10,840 nt of DNA, from contig CAZIWJ010000120.1 of the NCBI GenBank assembly GCA_964542855.1, positions 1 to 10,840 on the forward strand, given 5' to 3'. Of the stretch, positions 6,859 to 10,840 are shown one piece after another. Source of the stretch: CAZIWJ01 sp964542855 (GTDB lineage: Bacteria; Bacteroidota; Bacteroidia; Cytophagales; Cyclobacteriaceae). The position numbers and the translations under genes are program-made. The first letter of the stretch is position 1, and each line of letters opens with the position of its first letter. Under the pieces are notes generated by a model. The model was not told the DNA's origin, ran no database searches, and saw only the letters and a program-made list of their open reading frames with translations.

Positions 6859-8316
6859 TTATTTACGGTAATCCAGGGGCGGTTCACGGTCGCCCAGCAG
6901 GGCCTCGTAGCTGAAATTATCGCCTCTCCGTTTTTCCAACTCCTGGCGGGCTTTTTCGGTTACTTCCGGTTCCTTAAATAAGTCGGTTGCCGTAAGAAAA
7001 AGGGTTTTAGCAGCTGTCATCATGCCCTTGTGGCCAATACTGGTTCCCCCTGCTGCCACGGCCTGCCAGCTGTGGGCGTAAGTACCGGGCACCCAGGTGG
7101 CCGTTCTCAACCCGGCGGTAGGAGCCATCCAGCTTACGTCGCCCACATCGGTAGATCCACCCGTTCCTTTTTCCCGTACTTCAAAAGGCATAATTTCACT
7201 GGCTGTTTGCAAACTGGTATTTCCAGGGTCGTAAGTTTGACGAATCTTTTCAGCAAAGGCTTTTTCCTCTTCATTGTAGGTAATGCCTCCAACCTGTTGC
7301 AAATTTTCGTACATCATTCTGGAAAGAGTTTCATTAGGTAGCAAGTTATACAACCCGTGAATAACCTCGTACTTCATTTCGGTACCGGTTCCCTGTGCTG
7401 CTCCTTCGGCAGCATTAACCACCCGCTCGAAGATAGATTTCACCTGGGCCATCTCCGGGTGGCGAACATAGTAGAATACTTCTGCGAATTCGGGAACAAT
7501 ATTAGGAGCGGTCCCTCCCCGGGTAATTACGTAATGAATGCGGGTTTCCATGGGCACGTGTTCACGCAGCAGGTTCACCATGTGGTTCATGGCCTCCACT
7601 CCATCGAGGGCAGATCTGCCTTTTTCGGGAGCAGAAGCTGCGTGGGCAGCATTTCCGTAAAAACGGAACTTGGCCGATTTATTCGATAAACTGGAAGCTG
7701 CACTGGCGCTGTTGCTGCTTCCCGGATGCCAGTGCAATACAGCGTCGGCATCATTGAATAATCCTGCCCGAACCATGTACACTTTCCCGGCCCCGCCTTC
7801 CTCGGCGGGAGTACCGTAAAAGCGAACGGTGCCCTGGTTACCGGTTTCCTGTAACCAGTTTTTGGTAGCGATAGCTGCGGCAGCCGAGGCTGTTCCGAAT
7901 AAATGGTGCCCGCAGGCATGTCCGGCTTTTTTACCTTCCACCGGTTTTTTTTCTGGAACAGCTGCCTGCGATACACCCGGCAAAGCATCAAATTCACCAA
8001 GAATAGCAATGACTGGTTTTCCTGATCCGTAGGTAGCCGTGAAGGCAGTGGGCATACCGGCTACACCGGTTTCCAGTTTAAAACCATCCTCTTTCAGTGT
8101 TTCCTGCAACAATGCCGAGCTTTGCTCTTCCTGGTAACCCACTTCAGCCAGTTCCCAGATACGGGAGGCAACCGATGCGTATTTGTTTTTCTTTTCTTCC
8201 AGGCTTTTCAGGCCTTTCCGCTGGGCCTTATCGGGTTTCTGTGCCTGCAATGCCAGTGGTACCCCGGTTAGTAGCAGGAAAAACAGCACAAAATGAATCC
8301 GTTTCATGGTTATCAT
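6859..8316 (-). CDS. Exported M20-family amidohydrolase, AbgB-like
   Basis: A 485-residue metal-dependent amidohydrolase of the M20D group, closest in style to the B subunit of p-aminobenzoyl-glutamate hydrolase. The metal-site motifs are visible: Asp110 in GEFDALPG, His133, Cys135 and His137 in GHACGHH, Glu172-Glu173 in TPAEEGG, and HWHPG at 195-199. A later dimerisation domain spans about 215-330, and GGSTDVGDVSW with a following His completes the fold. Unlike E. coli AbgB it has a signal peptide (KRIHFVLFFLLLTGV..LQAQ), so it probably acts in the periplasm. It should cleave the amide bond of a small acyl- or aryl-amino acid or dipeptide. The start is ATG at 8316; a second ATG three codons in (8307) would fit the signal peptide equally well. 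It leads the unit that ends with the reductase. Confidence 0.9.
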   Translation of the reverse strand: MITMKRIHFVLFFLLLTGVPLALQAQKPDKAQRKGLKSLEEKKNKYASVASRIWELAEVGYQEEQSSALLQETLKEDGFKLETGVAGMPTAFTATYGSGKPVIAILGEFDALPGVSQAAVPEKKPVEGKKAGHACGHHLFGTASAAAAIATKNWLQETGNQGTVRFYGTPAEEGGAGKVYMVRAGLFNDADAVLHWHPGSSNSASAASSLSNKSAKFRFYGNAAHAASAPEKGRSALDGVEAMNHMVNLLREHVPMETRIHYVITRGGTAPNIVPEFAEVFYYVRHPEMAQVKSIFERVVNAAEGAAQGTGTEMKYEVIHGLYNLLPNETLSRMMYENLQQVGGITYNEEEKAFAEKIRQTYDPGNTSLQTASEIMPFEVREKGTGGSTDVGDVSWMAPTAGLRTATWVPGTYAHSWQAVAAGGTSIGHKGMMTAAKTLFLTATDLFKEPEVTEKARQELEKRRGDNFSYEALLGDREPPLDYRK

Positions 8317-8323
8317 AGTTTAG

Positions 8324-8353
8324 TTTGGTATGGTCTTTACTTAATTATTTTAA
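8324..8353 (+). promoter_or_regulatory. Weak Bacteroidota-type promoter candidate
   Basis: TTTG at 8324-8327 matches the -33 element and TATTTTAA at 8346-8353, 18 nt later, partly matches TAnnTTTG, 36 nt before the ATG of the small cysteine protein. Only the first two T/A and two T positions of the -7 box agree, so this is a tentative call. The stretch is shared with the 5' end of the divergent amidohydrolase gene. Confidence 0.25.
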
Positions 8354-8388
8354 GGTCTTAATCTAGAATATTGATCGTTAAATTGAAA

Positions 8389-8556
8389 ATGAAAACCAAA
8401 ACCTGTGCTAATTGTCGTACCGAACACACCACACTATACCGGGTTCAAACGGAAAAAGGAAAGTCGTGGAAATTCGTGTGTGAGCCGTGCTGTAAGGAAG
8501 CCCAAAGGGGGAGTTATTACCGTTACGGGGGTACCTGGAAAGGATACCGCCATTAA
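8389..8556 (+). CDS. Small four-cysteine zinc-ribbon-like protein
   Basis: A 55-residue basic protein from the ATG at 8389. A TTG 18 nt upstream (8371) could add six residues but is less likely. It has two cysteine pairs, CANC near the start and CEPC in the middle, arranged like a small zinc ribbon, followed by one more cysteine and by YYRYGGTWKGYRH at the end. Small proteins with this same layout, an N-terminal TCxxC, LYR, FVCxxC and a final YGGTWK, are widespread in marine bacteria from memory and mostly unnamed. A nucleic-acid or chaperone role is possible but not shown. It lies divergently from the amidohydrolase gene and 66 nt before the next small gene. Confidence 0.7.
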   Translation: MKTKTCANCRTEHTTLYRVQTEKGKSWKFVCEPCCKEAQRGSYYRYGGTWKGYRH

Positions 8557-8622
8557 ACCAGGGTATTTTCACATTATTTGTTACTCCAATAAATTATCTT
8601 CTAAACCTAAACTTGTAAATAA

Positions 8623-8886
8623 ATGTCGGAAGATTTGTTCAGGCTGGAAATAAGAGAAGCCGATACCCCCGAACTGATGAGCAAGCTGCGAATGCTGGCT
8701 GTAGAATACATGCAGGCTACAGATCAGTATGCAACCCGGCGCAAAGCCAGCCTGGAACACCAGCACGACGAAGAGCTGCTTAAAGCAACCGATTTTGCGG
8801 AAAAACAACTGCAGGAAAAGAAGTTGAAGTACGAAATTGTGGAGCGAGAACTGGCCGAAAGAGGATACCAGATCAAGTTAATTTAA
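8623..8886 (+). CDS. Small helical protein of unknown function
   Basis: An 87-residue protein that I do not recognise. It is rich in charged residues (Glu, Lys, Arg, Gln) with regularly spaced Leu, Met and Ile, so it is probably almost wholly alpha-helical. There is no signal peptide or membrane segment and no cysteine. The ATG follows a leader of 66 nt after the cysteine protein gene on the same strand, and codon use looks like its neighbours, so I take it as real. The spacing does not show whether it shares a transcript with that gene or with the sigma factor gene 89 nt downstream, which has its own promoter element. Its role is unknown. Confidence 0.6.
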   Translation: MSEDLFRLEIREADTPELMSKLRMLAVEYMQATDQYATRRKASLEHQHDEELLKATDFAEKQLQEKKLKYEIVERELAERGYQIKLI

Positions 8887-8923
8887 CGCATCTGGCACTA
8901 ATCGTACATTTTTTCAACTCCCC

Positions 8924-8951
8924 TGTAACTTTTCCCCGGTGCGGATGTCTT
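8924..8951 (+). promoter_or_regulatory. Likely ECF-sigma-type promoter of the sigma factor operon
   Basis: TGTAAC at 8924-8929 and GTCTT at 8947-8951 are 17 nt apart, the arrangement of ECF promoters (AAC-type -35, CGT/GTC-type -10). They sit 24 nt before the ATG of an ECF sigma gene. ECF operons are often transcribed by their own sigma, so autoregulation is likely. The elements are seen; the link to this sigma factor is inferred. Confidence 0.55.
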
Positions 8952-8975
8952 GTGGATGAAAAGCAAAACTAACCC

Positions 8976-9509
8976 ATGCTGGATGTTTATAAAAAACGAG
9001 TACTCCCTATTAAAGACAAGCTTTTCCGATTTGCCTTGCGGTATCTTGGTGATGAGGAAGAGGCGCGAGATATTGTTCAGGATGTACTGATTAAGGTTTG
9101 GGATAAGCGTGGGAAATGGGCGCAGATCCGGAATATGGAAGCCTGGTGCATGACCATTACACGTAACTATTCGCTTAACCGGATGAGGAACAAAAACTTC
9201 CATTCTACTGAATATTTAACCGATCAGCATCAGCCACTTTATCGCGATAGCCAAACGCCAGAACGGCAGGCAGAACAAAGTGAAATGATGCAACACATTC
9301 ACGAGCTGATTAACCGGCTTCCTGAAAAGCAGAAGGCCGTTATCCAGCTTCGTGACGTAGAAGGATACTCGTACGATGAAATTGCCGAAATTATGGAAAC
9401 CGACCTGAATAATGTGAAGGTGAATTTATTCAGGGCCCGGCAACACCTTAAAAAAGAACTGGTTAAAATTCAAAATTATGGATTATCAGAAAGCAGAAGA
9501 ACTGATTGA
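8976..9509 (+). CDS. ECF-family RNA polymerase sigma factor
   Basis: A 177-residue extracytoplasmic-function sigma factor that should direct RNA polymerase to a small set of promoters. Region 2 spans about residues 13-75, with FALRYLGDEEEARDIVQDVLIKVWD typical of the family and the polymerase-contact helix. Region 4 spans about 108-162, with LPEKQKAVIQLRDVEGYSYDEIAEIM and a final DNA-contact helix NVKVNLFRARQHLKK. Regions 1.1 and 3 are absent, as expected. Its last 32 nt overlap the next gene in another frame, so the two are translationally coupled. It leads an operon with a membrane protein and two DUF4252 proteins, a layout I recall from other Bacteroidota. An ECF-like promoter lies 24 nt before its start. 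The inducing signal is not known. Confidence 0.95.
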   Translation: MLDVYKKRVLPIKDKLFRFALRYLGDEEEARDIVQDVLIKVWDKRGKWAQIRNMEAWCMTITRNYSLNRMRNKNFHSTEYLTDQHQPLYRDSQTPERQAEQSEMMQHIHELINRLPEKQKAVIQLRDVEGYSYDEIAEIMETDLNNVKVNLFRARQHLKKELVKIQNYGLSESRRTD

Positions 9510-10029
9510 TAAATACTGGCAGGGAAACACCACACTGGAAGAAGAGCGAGCCCTTCGTAACTTTCTTATCAGGAAAAAAGATTTACCGGAAGAGTTTGCC
9601 AGGGTTGCCAGGCTGATGCACTATTTCAATGAAAACAATAAACTGAATGCCGGCAGCATGGAAGTGCCCCGCATGGATATGCCCGGCATGGAAGTGCCCG
9701 GCATGGAAATGCCTGTTGATAAAAAAGATGCTGAAAAGCAGTCTGCTACCGGTTCTGCACCTGCCGCCAGGCAACGTTACCTGTACTGGCGCACGGCCGC
9801 TTCCCTGGTAGTGGTTGCCCTGTTATCGCTTTTGGGTTACTTCATGGTTACCGACCGGGAGGAAACACCAAACCTGGCAACCCAGGAAACCCAAGATCCG
9901 GAAAAAGCCTACGCATACACCAAAGCCAGCTTACTGTTGCTTTCGGGTAAGATGAACGAAGGCATGACCCATGCAAGCACGCTTAAAAAGTTTAAGTCAA
10001 CCCAAAATTTAATAACTAAACAAAAATGA
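9478..10029 (+). CDS. Single-pass membrane protein, probable anti-sigma or sigma partner
   Basis: A 183-residue protein with a cytoplasmic N-terminal region, one membrane helix (about 107-124) and a short outer tail. The start, DYQKAEELIDKYWQGNTTLEEERAL, resembles the N-terminus of Bacteroidota anti-sigma-like proteins, with a helical stretch up to about residue 55. Residues 61-80 are a Met-rich repeat, MEVPR MDMPG MEVPG MEMPV. The tail has EKAYAYTKASLLLLSGKMNEG, again like proteins next to sigma factors. No ZAS zinc motif (HxxxCxxC) is visible, so anti-sigma activity is inferred from place and topology. The gene overlaps the sigma gene by 32 nt and the next gene by four nt (ATGA). It could alternatively be an effector needed for DUF4252 function. 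Confidence 0.75.
   Translation: MDYQKAEELIDKYWQGNTTLEEERALRNFLIRKKDLPEEFARVARLMHYFNENNKLNAGSMEVPRMDMPGMEVPGMEMPVDKKDAEKQSATGSAPAARQRYLYWRTAASLVVVALLSLLGYFMVTDREETPNLATQETQDPEKAYAYTKASLLLLSGKMNEGMTHASTLKKFKSTQNLITKQK
9658..9717 (+). repeat. Four-copy 15-bp in-frame tandem repeat
   Basis: Four consecutive 15-bp units, each starting ATGGA and ending in a CCN Pro codon plus one codon, encode MEVPR, MDMPG, MEVPG and MEMPV. Units 2 and 3 differ at three positions; the last unit is the most divergent. Since the unit is a multiple of three, gain or loss of copies by slippage would keep the frame. It lies between the N-terminal helical region and the membrane helix. Confidence 0.9.
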
Positions 10030-10562
10030 AGAAATTTATATTATTTGCTGCCCTGTTCACCTGGGTGGTTACCCCGTTATTTGCCCAGGACGATAAAGTT
10101 TCCGATCTGTTTGCTCAATACCGTAATGATGAACGCATTACCAAAGTTACCATTACCAGCAAGATGTTCAGCCTGTTTACCGAAATCGACTCTGAGGATG
10201 AAGATACCAAAGAGCTGATGGAGGCAATGAGTAAACTGGACGGACTAAAAATCCTGGTGGCCGATGAAGATAGTAACGTAGATTACAATGCCATGTACAG
10301 TAATGCCCTTAAAGTAGTGAAAGATGGTGATTTCGAGACGTTGATGTCGGTCGTTGACGGAGGCGAAGAAGTTGAATTCATGATCAAGGAGAGTAGTAAG
10401 GGAATTATTAGCGAACTGGTAATGCTGGTAAGCAGCGACGACAATTTTGTATTACTCGATTTGTTTGGTGAAATTGATTTGGAACAGGTTTCCCGTTTAT
10501 CTAAAAATATGAATGTTAATGGAATGGATAAGCTTAAAAAGCTGCAGGAAAACCAGAAATAA
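10026..10562 (+). CDS. Secreted DUF4252 domain protein (first copy)
   Basis: A 178-residue exported protein with a signal peptide (KKFILFAALFTWVVTPLFAQ, cleavage after FAQ or nearby) and then a DUF4252 domain over nearly the whole mature chain. The domain is shown by VSDLFAQYRNDERITKVTITSKMF, a middle LDGLKILVADEDS and DLFGEIDLEQVSRLSKNM near the end. The mature region is strongly acidic. DUF4252 proteins have no assigned reaction known to me; they are secreted and usually sit in sigma-factor operons in Bacteroidota. The ATG overlaps the stop of the upstream gene (ATGA), which supports this start and translational coupling. A second copy follows immediately. Confidence 0.88.
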   Translation: MKKFILFAALFTWVVTPLFAQDDKVSDLFAQYRNDERITKVTITSKMFSLFTEIDSEDEDTKELMEAMSKLDGLKILVADEDSNVDYNAMYSNALKVVKDGDFETLMSVVDGGEEVEFMIKESSKGIISELVMLVSSDDNFVLLDLFGEIDLEQVSRLSKNMNVNGMDKLKKLQENQK

Positions 10563-10840
10563 AGGGTTTCTTGCAGTTTTAGCCCTGCTTTGCCTAAATG
10601 GCATTACCTTCGGGCAAAGCAATACCGTTTCCGATTTCCTTAAGTCTAAGGCTCCCGATCAATCCTATTACCTTTATCCTACCACTCTAAGGATGATCAA
10701 TGTAGCCGACGACCCGGAATTCGATAAACTGGTAAAGGACATCAGGCGAATGCGCTGCCTGCTTTACAAAACTGATCGCCTGCCCTCAACCGCATACGAA
10801 CGAATAAAGCGGGGAGTGGAACAGGAGGGGTTTGGCCTAA
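10561..10840 (+). CDS. Second DUF4252-type secreted protein, start codon missing, 3' truncated by window
   Basis: An open frame of at least 93 codons runs from the end of the first DUF4252 gene to the window end. It encodes a signal-peptide-like start (KGFLAVLALLCLNGITFGQ) and then VSDFLKSKAPDQ, YLYPTTLRMINVADDPEFDKLVKDI and other DUF4252-like blocks. It begins in the same pattern as its neighbour but no ATG, GTG or TTG is in frame before the signal peptide. The sequence at 10556-10566 reads GAAATAAAGGG; one extra G after 10560 would give an ATG followed by the Lys-Gly-Phe start and an ATGA overlap as between the preceding genes. The first in-frame ATG is at 10693, which would remove the signal peptide. 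It is therefore either freshly broken, started from an unusual codon, or affected by a sequencing error. It is a paralogue of the first copy. Confidence 0.7.

Noticed and set aside
7030..8032. Several frames of 67-140 codons on both strands within the amidohydrolase gene
   Set aside because: They are shadows of a gene with an intact M20 active site; none has a recognisable domain.
8333..8359. Direct repeat GGTCTT with 21-bp spacing in the divergent intergenic region
   Set aside because: A six-base repeat in an A/T-rich stretch is expected by chance often enough; no extended similarity flanks it.
9583..9774. His-rich minus-strand frame with HFHAGH repeats that looks like a metal-binding protein
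   Set aside because: It is the antisense reading of the 15-bp Met-Pro repeat inside the sigma-partner gene, with no domain and no start context of its own.

Overview
The window reads as a chromosomal segment of a Bacteroidota bacterium, most likely of the Cytophagales type. This rests on the gene content: a DUF4252 pair behind an ECF sigma factor, a FtsX/MacB-type permease whose end matches the usual NPxxSLRxE form of that phylum, a DUF547 secreted protein, and genes that mostly lack a recognisable Shine-Dalgarno sequence. The taxon is inferred from protein style, not from a marker gene.

Left part, minus strand (1-3650): a secreted DUF547 protein, then a tight two-gene unit in which a cNMP-binding/CBS/DUF294 nucleotidyltransferase-like protein lies directly upstream of a DEDDh 3'-5' exonuclease (5 nt apart). 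A 20-bp palindrome sits just upstream of this unit.

Middle (3728-5846, plus strand): the stretch 3728-4216 is the broken remains of an ABC transporter permease of the FtsX/MacB type. Its N-terminal, periplasmic and C-terminal pieces remain in order but in shifting frames and with most of the gene deleted. Next, after a strong hairpin, comes a membrane-anchored Ser/Thr protein kinase with an unrecognised C-terminal domain. A hairpin with a T-rich tail between this gene and the convergent gene serves as a terminator for the minus-strand unit.

Right-centre, minus strand (5885-8316): a probable operon of an exported M20/AbgB-like amidohydrolase followed by an aldo/keto reductase (20 nt apart).

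Right part, plus strand (8389-10840): a 55-residue four-cysteine protein, an 87-residue helical protein of unknown function, and then an operon of ECF sigma factor, single-pass membrane protein (probable anti-sigma or sigma-partner) and two consecutive secreted DUF4252 proteins. The first three of these genes overlap. The sigma gene has an upstream GTAAC-N17-GTCTT element that looks like a promoter of its own type, so the operon is probably autoregulated. The membrane protein carries a four-copy 15-bp in-frame tandem repeat. The second DUF4252 gene lacks an in-frame start codon at the expected place, apparently by one missing base, and runs off the window end.

I see no tRNA, rRNA, CRISPR array, insertion sequence or phage gene. 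The strongest leads are the ECF/DUF4252 operon with its repeat and missing start, the decayed permease, and the kinase with its unknown extracytoplasmic domain.
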